Made by a program: the position numbers and the translations under genes. Below, piece by piece: positions 31,830 through 39,128 of a DNA stretch of 62,310 bases (position 1 is the first letter of the stretch; every line of letters begins with the position of its first letter). Source of the stretch: CAZAPG01 sp964486935 (lineage in GTDB: Bacteria > Chloroflexota > Anaerolineae > 4572-78 > J111); contig CAZAPG010000043.1 in the NCBI GenBank assembly GCA_964486935.1, forward strand, positions 1 to 62,310, in the 5' to 3' direction. The notes below the pieces were generated by a model. That model worked only from the letters and a program-made list of their open reading frames with translations. It searched no databases and was not told the DNA's origin.

Positions 31830-33464
31830 TCAATTAACAAGCTGTAACGGTCCAGCGACTCGCTCCGGCTGACGGCCATAAGGCCGGCGCAGCGCCCGGC
31901 CCGGAGTTGCGCCGGTTGGCTGGCTATTTTCAATCACCAACCGGCCATTAACAGCCACATAATGCACCCCTACGGGGTAACTTTTGGGATGCTCGTAAGT
32001 GGCGGTATCGCGCAGGGCGTCGGGGTCAAACACCACCAAATCGGCGGCAAAACCGGGCCAAACCATGCCCCGGTCCATAGCCCCAATGCGGCGGGCCGTG
32101 GCCGAGGTCATTTTGCGGATGCCTTCTTGCCAGGTGAGCAGGCCCATATCGCGCGCGTAGTGGGCCAAAAATTTTACATGCGTGCCCCAGCCACGGGGGT
32201 GAGGCCGCTCGCCAATTAAAATACCATCGCTGCCAACCAGATGGGCCGGGTGCTGCAAAATGGTTTGCACATTTTCTTCGTTGCCAATGTGGGCCAGGCA
32301 CGACACGCTCAGGCGCGATTTAATGAGCAAATCGACAAAAAATTCATAGGGCGACATGCCGGCCCGGCCGGCGGCATCAGGCAGATACATGCCGACAATT
32401 TCCGGGTCGTACTCGCCATCCATTACGCCGCTAATTTGAATCATCTGCCAGCCCATTGGCACGCCGCTAAAGCCATCGGAGCCGGCCACCTCCATCTCGT
32501 GGCGCAGCCGGTCGTGAATATCGGGCGATTTGAGCCGGGCGATGGTGGCCTCGCCGCCGCCGTCGTGCATCCAGCCGGGCAAAAAGGCGTGCAGGTAGGT
32601 GCTGCCGGCCAGGTAGGGGTAGGTGTCAAGGGTAACTTCCACGCCTTCGGCGCGGGCCTGGTTGATGTTGGCCAGCAGTTCCGGCGCTTTGCCTTTGTTG
32701 TTTTCGTAGCCTAAATGGCAGTGGGTTAAATGCACCGGCACGCCGGCCCGGCGGCCAATCTCGATAGAGTCGGCGTAGGCTTTGAGCGCCTCGATGCCGT
32801 AGTTGCGGTGGTGGGGGCAGTAAAAGCCGTTGTAGGGGCGCAATACCTTGCACAACTCGACCATTTCGTCGTCGGTGGCAAACATAGCCGGAGAATAGGT
32901 TAAGCCGGTCGAGAGGCCAATCGCGCCCTCGCGCATGCCTTGGTCGATGAGCCGCTGCATCTGGCGCATTTCGTCGGCGGTGGGAGCGCGATTTGCCGCG
33001 CCCATCACGGCCAGGCGCACCGTGCCGTGCGGCACCAGCATGGCCGCATTGACGGCGGTGGCATTTTCAAAGCGGTCCAGGTATTCGGTAATGGTGGCCC
33101 AGTTCCAATCCATATCAGGCCGGCCATTCCAGCCGGCCAGTTGCTCTTGCAAAATTTTGGCCGTTGCGGGCGTAATGGGGGCCAGCCCCAGGCCATCGTG
33201 GCCCACAACTTCGGTGGTGACGCCCTGGCGAATTTTGCATTCGTGCAGCGGATGGGCCAGCGGCTGCAAATCGGAATGGGTGTGCACGTCGATAAAACCG
33301 GGGCAAACTATCCGGCCATCGGCGTTGATGGTTTGTTTGGCCGACTCGCCGGCCAGTGCGCCCAGGGCCACAATACGGTCGCCCTGCACGGCTACATCGC
33401 CCCAGTACCAGGGCGTGCCGGTGCCGTCAAGAATTTTACCGCCGGTAATTAGCAGGTCGTACAT
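31830..33464 (-). CDS. N-acyl-D-amino-acid deacylase (D-aminoacylase family)
   Basis: A 544-residue amidohydrolase of the D-aminoacylase type. The N-terminus MYDLLITGGKILDGTG, the first metal site GFIDVHTHSD, CPHHRNYG, LTHCHLGYEN and the late SDGILIGERPHPRGWGTH are family features. The canonical GNCG zinc-cysteine segment is replaced by VVGHDGLGLAP, so metal binding may differ. The frame continues up to 33530 only through the GGATTTT repeat; GGAG upstream of the ATG at 33464 marks the likely start. It fits a cluster that imports and deacylates D-amino acids or their amides. Confidence 0.88.
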   Translation of the reverse strand: MYDLLITGGKILDGTGTPWYWGDVAVQGDRIVALGALAGESAKQTINADGRIVCPGFIDVHTHSDLQPLAHPLHECKIRQGVTTEVVGHDGLGLAPITPATAKILQEQLAGWNGRPDMDWNWATITEYLDRFENATAVNAAMLVPHGTVRLAVMGAANRAPTADEMRQMQRLIDQGMREGAIGLSTGLTYSPAMFATDDEMVELCKVLRPYNGFYCPHHRNYGIEALKAYADSIEIGRRAGVPVHLTHCHLGYENNKGKAPELLANINQARAEGVEVTLDTYPYLAGSTYLHAFLPGWMHDGGGEATIARLKSPDIHDRLRHEMEVAGSDGFSGVPMGWQMIQISGVMDGEYDPEIVGMYLPDAAGRAGMSPYEFFVDLLIKSRLSVSCLAHIGNEENVQTILQHPAHLVGSDGILIGERPHPRGWGTHVKFLAHYARDMGLLTWQEGIRKMTSATARRIGAMDRGMVWPGFAADLVVFDPDALRDTATYEHPKSYPVGVHYVAVNGRLVIENSQPTGATPGRALRRPYGRQPERVAGPLQLVN

Positions 33465-33487
33465 TTGGGTTGTTTCTCCACAATTTT

Positions 33488-33513
33488 GGGTTTTGGATTT
33501 TGGATTTTGGATT
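33488..33513. repeat. GGATTTT heptamer tandem repeat, second copy
   Basis: One imperfect unit GGGTTTT, two perfect GGATTTT units and a partial GGATT occur upstream of the D-aminoacylase start codon. The orientation and the GGATT end are the same as at 19162-19194, and both copies sit within 35 bases of a start codon. Confidence 0.75.
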
Positions 33514-33569
33514 GAAACGCTATGCTCCAATCCGCAACCAGCTCAAGGCGCAGTGTCGCCAAACCGGCC

Positions 33570-34568
33570 TCACACGTTGACCCATTGGCCGGTTTGGGAG
33601 GCTTTGTAGGTAGCCAGCACCAGCGCCACCGAGGTTCGACCGGCCAGGCCGGAGGGTTCGGGCTGGCGGCCCTGGCGCACGGCTTCGACCATTTCGGTTA
33701 GTTCGGCCACCATGCCAATCATGGCCCGGTCAGACAGACCGTAATCGGGGTAGTAGTAGCGCTGGACGGTGCGTTTATCGCCGGCCAATACCTCGATGGA
33801 ATCCCACGAGCGCGCGTGGAGCATACCCGTTTCGCCGTAAATCTGCATCTCGCACATTACAGTGCGGTATGGTCCCCAATGCTGAAAAAAGGTTCCCTGC
33901 GCGCCGCCGTCAAAACGGGCCAGCACCGAGCCGTAATCTTCGCCCTGACTACCTTCGGTAGGCTGTACCAGCGCGACCAGCGCGGTGATATTCTGGCCCA
34001 GCACCCAGCTTACGCGGTCGAAGCCGTGGACGGCGTTGCAAAAGAAAACGCCGCCGCCGGCAATATCCCGGTTGCGGTACCAGGGCTGCACAAAACTGTA
34101 GGTAATTGACATGGAGTCGAGCACGGTTAAGGGGGCGCCGATTGCGCCGCTTTCAACAATGCGTTTGGCCTCGCGCATTTCGGGGTAGAAGTGGTGGGTA
34201 AAGCCGGTCATCAGATACACCCCCGATTGCCGGCAAACAGCAATCATCTGGTCGGCTTCGGCAAGGGTGCGGGTAATGGGTTTTTCCATGAGGAGATGCA
34301 CTCCGGCCTCGGCGGCGGCCTGCGCGGCGGGCAGGTGCAGCGCCGGCGGCAGGCAAATGTTGATAATATCCAATTGGCCCTGCTCTAACATTTCCTGGTA
34401 AGTGCGAAAGCGCCGGCAGCCCATTTCTCTGGCCAGAGGTTCGGCTTTTTCATCGACCGGGTCGGCAATACCAACCAGTTCCACGTTGGGAATCTGCCGG
34501 TAAGCGCGGGCGTGAACGGCTCCAATAAAGCCGGCTCCGGCAACACCAACTCTTAATATTTCGGCCAT
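33570..34568 (-). CDS. Gfo/Idh/MocA family NAD(P)-dependent oxidoreductase
   Basis: A 332-residue dehydrogenase. The Rossmann motif is VGVAGAGFIGAVHARAY, and the catalytic region contains LMEKPITRTLAEAD. The central FCNAVHGFDRVSW carries the usual His. GGAGAG before the ATG at 34568 supports that start over 34580. The gene follows the terminator of the sugar-transport operon, so it probably has its own promoter or takes readthrough. It likely oxidises the sugar or sugar acid brought in by that importer. Confidence 0.9.
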   Translation of the reverse strand: MAEILRVGVAGAGFIGAVHARAYRQIPNVELVGIADPVDEKAEPLAREMGCRRFRTYQEMLEQGQLDIINICLPPALHLPAAQAAAEAGVHLLMEKPITRTLAEADQMIAVCRQSGVYLMTGFTHHFYPEMREAKRIVESGAIGAPLTVLDSMSITYSFVQPWYRNRDIAGGGVFFCNAVHGFDRVSWVLGQNITALVALVQPTEGSQGEDYGSVLARFDGGAQGTFFQHWGPYRTVMCEMQIYGETGMLHARSWDSIEVLAGDKRTVQRYYYPDYGLSDRAMIGMVAELTEMVEAVRQGRQPEPSGLAGRTSVALVLATYKASQTGQWVNV

Positions 34569-34631
34569 AATACTCTCCACACAACAATCGTTGATGGGGT
34601 GTCATCAACCACCGATTTTTGATTTTGATTA

Positions 34632-34668
34632 TTAAAAACAAAAACAAAGGTGCGTGAAAATGCGCACC
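34632..34668 (-). terminator. Intrinsic terminator of the sugar ABC operon
   Basis: On the minus strand GGTGCG, an eight-base loop and CGCACC are followed by TTTGTTTTTGTTTTT. The stem is short but the U-tract is long. It lies 45 bases after the stop codon of the last permease gene, at the correct side for ending the operon. Confidence 0.78.
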
Positions 34669-34712
34669 ATGTCAGAGGATTCTGGTGATGGAAAAAGCCG
34701 GGCAGTTGAGGG

Positions 34713-35573
34713 TTATGCTTTTAAGGCCCCTTCCATCAAACCTCTAAAGAAGAGCCGTTGAGCCAGGGCAAAGGCAATAATGCCGGGCGTCACCACTATT
34801 ACATACACTGCCGCAATGCGCGGCCAGGCCCATTGCCCCATACCGCCACTGGCCGAGGCCAGCACCACGGGCATGGTGCGCACAATCTGGTCGTTGGTGA
34901 GGGTGGCGGCCAGCAGGTACTCGCCCCAGGCCGAGACAAAATTAACAATGATAATAACCACAATGCCGTTGGTAATTAACGGCATAATTACCCACAAGGT
35001 TTGCCAGGGGCCGCAGCCATCAATTTTGGTGGCATCGATGAGTTCTGAGGGAATTTGCTCAAAGATACTGCGCATGATCAGCACGCTGATGGCCAGGTTC
35101 AGGGTGATGTAGGGCAAAATCAGGCCGCTGGTCGAGTTGATTAAGCCCAACGACCGTTGAATCTCGAAGATGGAAATAAGCGAAACCACCCGCGTGGGAA
35201 AGTAGAGAGTAGCAATGAGTCCAAATACAACTAACTTTTGACCCGCCAGCCGCAGGTGAACCAGAGCATAGCCCCCCAATACGGCGGCCACCGTGGTAAT
35301 GGCCACAGTGCCGGCGGTTACGTAAACGCTGTTAAACAGATTGGTCGGCAGGGTGTCAATTTTTTCAATAACGTACCGGTAGTGGGTAAAATCAAACTGG
35401 TCGGGCCAGAGTTTGCCGGTGTAGGCATCGGGCAGCGATTTGACGGACAGCAGCAACACCCAGGCCAGCGGCAGGATAATAATTAAAATAAAAAAGTTGA
35501 TGGTAACGTGCCGTAAAATAACGCTCCATTTTTTGCGCCGGCGATAGACATGGTTTGATGCAACAGCTTCCAT
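34713..35573 (-). CDS. Carbohydrate ABC transporter permease (MalG-like)
   Basis: A 286-residue inner-membrane permease with about six hydrophobic segments, starting with FFILIIILPLAWVLLLSV. The cytoplasmic EAA loop, where the ATPase docks, reads ELIDATKIDGCGPWQTLWVIM. The open frame runs to 35696, but the ATG at 35573 has AGGAG upstream and gives a normal MalG length. It works with the permease at 35591-36544 and the binding protein at 36623-38044. No matching ATPase is encoded here. Confidence 0.9.
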   Translation of the reverse strand: MEAVASNHVYRRRKKWSVILRHVTINFFILIIILPLAWVLLLSVKSLPDAYTGKLWPDQFDFTHYRYVIEKIDTLPTNLFNSVYVTAGTVAITTVAAVLGGYALVHLRLAGQKLVVFGLIATLYFPTRVVSLISIFEIQRSLGLINSTSGLILPYITLNLAISVLIMRSIFEQIPSELIDATKIDGCGPWQTLWVIMPLITNGIVVIIIVNFVSAWGEYLLAATLTNDQIVRTMPVVLASASGGMGQWAWPRIAAVYVIVVTPGIIAFALAQRLFFRGLMEGALKA

Positions 35574-35590
35574 AGTTGATTGACTCCTGA

Positions 35591-36544
35591 TTATGATGCA
35601 TCTTTGGGCCGGAAGATATAGAGCAGGCCGGCCACAACCACCATCATGGCGGCTGCCCCAATCCAGCCGATGGCCGCGGCGTATCCCTGCGGCCACTGGC
35701 CAATTTTAAAGGCCAGGTCGTACATATAAATCGTCCAGGTATAAGTGGGCGAGGCCCGGTTGAAGCCGCCAAAAATCAGGTACTCGTCGATAACGGCCAT
35801 AGCGGTGCCAAAACGCAGCACTACCAAAATAGCCATAATGGGCTGCAAGCGGGGCAGGGTGACGTGCCAAAAGAGTTTCCACTCATTGGCTCCGTCGATG
35901 CGGGCGGCCTCGGTGAGTTCACGGGGAATGGCGGCCAGGCCGGCCAAAAAGAACATAGTATGGTAGCCCAGGCCCCACCAAACTTCCATAATGGCGACAG
36001 CCGGCAGCGTAAGCCTTGTGCCGCCTAACCACTGTGGCGCGGTTTGGGGGGTAAAGATTCCCAGGGTTTCAACCATAAAATAGTTAATTGGCCCAATCTG
36101 AAAGTTGTACATCCATTTCCAGAGCACAAAAATTAAAGCGCCGGGGATAACCGCCGGAACCAGCAAGACAACCCGGTAAAAAGTCGCCAGCTTTTCGTGA
36201 GTCACCCGGTCTACCAGAATAGCCAAAAACAGGGGAATAATGATGGTGCCGGGCAGAAACATGGCGGTAAATAGCGCCGCCCGCCACAGTCCGGCATACA
36301 TTAACGGGTCGGCAATAGCGGTGGCATAGTTCTGCAGGCCAATCCATTGGGCGGGGTCTTGGGTAAGGTAGCGATAATCGGTAAAACTTATCCACAATAC
36401 CCTAAAGATGGGATAAACCTGATACCAGATAAAGAAAATGAGCGCCGGCAGTAAAAATATCCAGTTACCAATACTCTGACGAACGTCAGCCAATCGCCAA
36501 CGACGCAAGGTTGAAGTTTGCACTCTAGATGTTATGGTGGTCAT
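35591..36544 (-). CDS. Carbohydrate ABC transporter permease (MalF-like)
   Basis: A 317-residue inner-membrane permease. The first membrane helix is WIFLLPALIFFIWYQVYP, typical of sugar permeases of the UgpA/MsmF class. The EAA loop is ELTEAARIDGANEWKLFWHVTLPRL. The gene follows the binding-protein gene after a 78-bp gap that holds a hairpin. Stop and start are 17 bases apart from the second permease gene. Length is standard. Confidence 0.92.
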   Translation of the reverse strand: MTTITSRVQTSTLRRWRLADVRQSIGNWIFLLPALIFFIWYQVYPIFRVLWISFTDYRYLTQDPAQWIGLQNYATAIADPLMYAGLWRAALFTAMFLPGTIIIPLFLAILVDRVTHEKLATFYRVVLLVPAVIPGALIFVLWKWMYNFQIGPINYFMVETLGIFTPQTAPQWLGGTRLTLPAVAIMEVWWGLGYHTMFFLAGLAAIPRELTEAARIDGANEWKLFWHVTLPRLQPIMAILVVLRFGTAMAVIDEYLIFGGFNRASPTYTWTIYMYDLAFKIGQWPQGYAAAIGWIGAAAMMVVVAGLLYIFRPKDAS

Positions 36545-36568
36545 GGCTCATTTCCAGAAGATTGGATA

Positions 36569-36598
36569 GGGGGTGAGCAGTAATAACCACTCACCCCC
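36569..36598. promoter_or_regulatory. Perfect 9-bp hairpin after the sugar-binding-protein gene
   Basis: GGGGGTGAG (36569-36577) and CTCACCCCC (36590-36598) pair around a 12-base loop between the solute-binding-protein stop (36623) and the permease start (36544). It has the same position as the hairpins at 9003, 54600 and 60271, although the sequences differ. Confidence 0.68.
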
Positions 36599-36622
36599 GC
36601 TTTAGGGGTTTATTCTAGCGGA

Positions 36623-38044
36623 TTATCCCTTTTCCATTTCAGCCTTGACGGCATCTTTGGCGGCTTGCATGGCTACCATTGGGTCTGACTCTTCGCCGGT
36701 GAGGAATTTTTCCCAGTGCTGCTTGCCAATTTGGAACTGGCTCAAACCAAACAGATGGTTCTCGATGGCTTTGGCCACATCTAACTGGCTGCGCACAAGG
36801 GCCACAAAGGGCGGCATCCAATCTGGCGGGCTGGCATCCCATTCGGCGTAGACGGATTTGTAGGGCGGCATCTGGCCAGGGTGGCCGGTTTCGGTGCCGG
36901 CAATGGAATCTTGCCAGATTTGCTGGTCGTAGGTGAGGGCGCGCAGGTACTCGGCGGCCTTTTCTTTGTTGACGCCGTGTTTGAACAGGCAGGCGCCGGT
37001 GGTCCAAAATACGGTTGACCCAACGCCGTTGGCAAATTTGGGCAGGGCAGCCAACTGCAATTTGGTGGGGTCGGGCCAGTTGTTGGCCATGCGCAGCGGG
37101 GCGTTTTGGTATTTGCAGTAGTAGGCCACTTTTTGGGCGGCAAAGGCTACTTCATCGGGGGTACCGTTGACGCCGCCGTCGGTGGCCCCTTCGAGCAGAA
37201 TGTCGGGATGAGACAGGGCCATCATCTCTTTCATCAGCTTGAGGGCTTCAATGGCCGGCTCGCTGGTAAAGTCGAACAGGCCATTAACGTACACATTGGG
37301 GTCGAGGCTGTGGGTAAAGGGGGCCAGCGAGCGCCAGCCGTGGGCATCGAAGGTGCAGCCATACAGGGCCGCGCCGGAGTCAACCACCGCTTTGGAGTTG
37401 GCCAGGTATTCATCCCAGGTGGTGGGGATGCCGCTGATGCCGGCTTTATCGGTCATTTCAGAGTTCCAGCCCATGGTGATAACATCCAGCAAGAAGGGCC
37501 AGCTATAGAGTTTGCCATCTACCGTACACTCTTCGCGGATGGAGGGCAGAATGTCGTCCAGCACATCTTTGGGGATGTAGTTGTCCCACGGCTCGATGAC
37601 ATCGGCCTCGATAAGTTGAGACATTTCCACAAAGGGGGTCATACCCACGTAGACATCCCAGGTGCTTTCCTGGTTTTTGGCTTCGGCCACAAACCGCTCG
37701 ATGCCAAAGCCTTCAACCGGAGCAATCTGGTAGTTTAGGCCCTCAAATTGGGCGTTTACCTGGGGAATGCTTGGGTGCAGGTCTTCAATCCACTGGTAGA
37801 AGGTGGGGGTTAAGGGGCGGCCGCTATCGCCGGCTGCGGCTGATTCGCCGCCGGATTGGGCCGGGGCTTCGGGTGGGGCCGGCGCCGCGCCGCCGCCACA
37901 GGCCGAAATTGCCGCGCCTACACCGGCTAACCCCAAACCGGTTGCCAGCATACGAGTCATAAATTGGCGCCGGCTGATTCTACCCTGCTTTAACTCTAGC
38001 AACAACGCCTGGTGAGCAAGGTATTCCTGTTCTTTACGTTCCAT
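36623..38044 (-). CDS. Sugar ABC transporter substrate-binding protein (Tat lipoprotein)
   Basis: A 473-residue family 1 solute-binding protein. The N-terminus carries a twin-arginine signal, ISRRQFMTRML, then a hydrophobic stretch and the lipobox ISACGGG, so it is exported folded and lipidated. The other three binding proteins of this window use plain Sec lipoprotein signals. Cofactor-free sugar-binding proteins rarely need Tat, although Chloroflexota and Actinobacteria often use it. GGAGAG upstream supports the start at 38044. The cargo is probably a mono- or oligosaccharide, not identified. Confidence 0.93.
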   Translation of the reverse strand: MERKEQEYLAHQALLLELKQGRISRRQFMTRMLATGLGLAGVGAAISACGGGAAPAPPEAPAQSGGESAAAGDSGRPLTPTFYQWIEDLHPSIPQVNAQFEGLNYQIAPVEGFGIERFVAEAKNQESTWDVYVGMTPFVEMSQLIEADVIEPWDNYIPKDVLDDILPSIREECTVDGKLYSWPFLLDVITMGWNSEMTDKAGISGIPTTWDEYLANSKAVVDSGAALYGCTFDAHGWRSLAPFTHSLDPNVYVNGLFDFTSEPAIEALKLMKEMMALSHPDILLEGATDGGVNGTPDEVAFAAQKVAYYCKYQNAPLRMANNWPDPTKLQLAALPKFANGVGSTVFWTTGACLFKHGVNKEKAAEYLRALTYDQQIWQDSIAGTETGHPGQMPPYKSVYAEWDASPPDWMPPFVALVRSQLDVAKAIENHLFGLSQFQIGKQHWEKFLTGEESDPMVAMQAAKDAVKAEMEKG

Positions 38045-38298
38045 AATCTTCTCTCCTTTGAGTAATAATTAGACAGATTTTTGAAATTAATAAAGAAACA
38101 ACAGTAATATCTGTGTTTCTGCCTAAACAGAGATTTGAGTGTGAGAAAGATTTAGTGGTGGGATGGATGTAAACGATGAATGTTGTTTAACCCCTGGCAC
38201 ATAGAAGGGTAACCGCCGAGAGGGGGGCCAGAAGCATAAGGGTGAGGTTTGTCGGATCGTTAACTTCATCGTCAACCTTTGGTAGCTTAATTAGGCCG
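38045..38298. other. Leader region of the sugar ABC operon
   Basis: About 250 bases separate the predicted promoter (38299-38340) from the start codon at 38044. No gene is visible. On the minus strand the stretch CTGGCCCCCCTCTCGG has a partner GTGCCAGGGG that can form a stem with CTGGC/GCCAG. I could not match it to any known riboswitch. It may simply be a long untranslated leader. Confidence 0.35.
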
Positions 38299-38340
38299 TA
38301 ATTTATCATACCTGTGCTCATTTGTCAATAATATGAGCAC
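38299..38340 (-). promoter_or_regulatory. Promoter with operator-like inverted repeat for the sugar ABC operon
   Basis: On the minus strand TTGACA (38323-38328) is followed by 17 bases and TAAATT, a sigma-70-like pair. An inverted repeat GTGCTCAT (38314-38321) / ATGAGCAC (38333-38340) with an 11-base spacer overlaps the -35 element. A repressor of the LacI or GntR kind could bind it and sense the sugar. No such regulator is encoded next door. Confidence 0.6.
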
Positions 38341-38390
38341 TCATTTGATTAACCGGCCAAATTTAATTGTTGAGTTTTGCTCTGGTCAGG

Positions 38391-39047
38391 TTAGGGTTGC
38401 GCCTTGTTGTGAGGCAGCGCAATATCAAATTTTGTAACAGACAATCCGGTCTGTTCGATGCTTAATGGCCTGACCTGCGTTTGCTCTGTGATTAGAATAT
38501 TGGATAAGTAGGGGTCGCCTTCAAACAGCAGCGATAGAAATAACGGTTCGTTGTTTTTATAATTGACCCGGTAGTGGATGTGGGCCGGTAAATATTGACA
38601 GCCCACCCGGTAATGTCCCGGTTTGATGGTTGTAAATTTATACCGGCCTTCGGCGTCGGTTTGAATTTGGGCGCCAGGCCCGGCCTGCTGGTAGCGACCC
38701 TGGGCGTCGGCGTGCCAAACGGTAACAATAGCCCCGGATAGCGGGGTTACGCCATCGGTGGCGTAGACCACGCCGGAAATGGTTAAGGGTTCGCCGGGAA
38801 AATCTTCAATCAGGCGGGCCTGGGCCAGCGCCGGAGAAGGCCGGGGGATGTAGTTGTGGGTAAAACTGCGGGCGGTCTGGTAACAATCGGAGCGGTTGGG
38901 CGAGCGGGCCGGCAATTGGGTTTGAGCAGGCAGTGGGTTTATGACCACCTCTACCCGGCCGGTATAAAGGCTCGAAAGCGCAATCAGGCCGGCGATGGCG
39001 GCAATATACAATAAAATTGTCTTTAAATTTTTTACAAGCTTTAACAT
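38391..39047 (-). CDS. Membrane-anchored intradiol ring-cleavage dioxygenase-like protein
   Basis: A 218-residue protein with an N-terminal membrane segment (about residues 10-27) and no lipobox. The catalytic domain resembles protocatechuate 3,4-dioxygenase: the four iron ligands fit Tyr119 in DAQGRYQ, Tyr146 in KPGHYRVG, and His156 and His158 in PAHIHYR. The domain would face the outside of the membrane. Substrates of such exported relatives are mostly unknown, with catechol-like or lignin-derived aromatics proposed. It has its own promoter and stands apart from other aromatic genes. Confidence 0.82.
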   Translation of the reverse strand: MLKLVKNLKTILLYIAAIAGLIALSSLYTGRVEVVINPLPAQTQLPARSPNRSDCYQTARSFTHNYIPRPSPALAQARLIEDFPGEPLTISGVVYATDGVTPLSGAIVTVWHADAQGRYQQAGPGAQIQTDAEGRYKFTTIKPGHYRVGCQYLPAHIHYRVNYKNNEPLFLSLLFEGDPYLSNILITEQTQVRPLSIEQTGLSVTKFDIALPHNKAQP

Positions 39048-39073
39048 TGGGCTGATAACAAATAGCTCTGGAT

Positions 39074-39102
39074 ATTATAGCCCGCTATCCTGCCCCGGAC
39101 AA
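39074..39102 (-). promoter_or_regulatory. Promoter of the intradiol dioxygenase gene
   Basis: On the minus strand TTGTCC (39097-39102) and a perfect TATAAT (39074-39079) are separated by 17 bases, placing the start of transcription close to 39067, about 20 bases before the ATG at 39047. A 6-bp stem AAGCCG / CGGCTT (39104-39123) lies between it and the regulator stop, so the two genes are probably transcribed separately. Confidence 0.65.
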
Positions 39103-39128
39103 CAAGCCGCCTGAAAACGGCTTTGCCG

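Noticed and set aside
38045..38298. Possible riboswitch in the leader of the sugar importer
   Set aside because: A weak CTGGC/GCCAG stem is present, but no conserved riboswitch core could be matched by eye.
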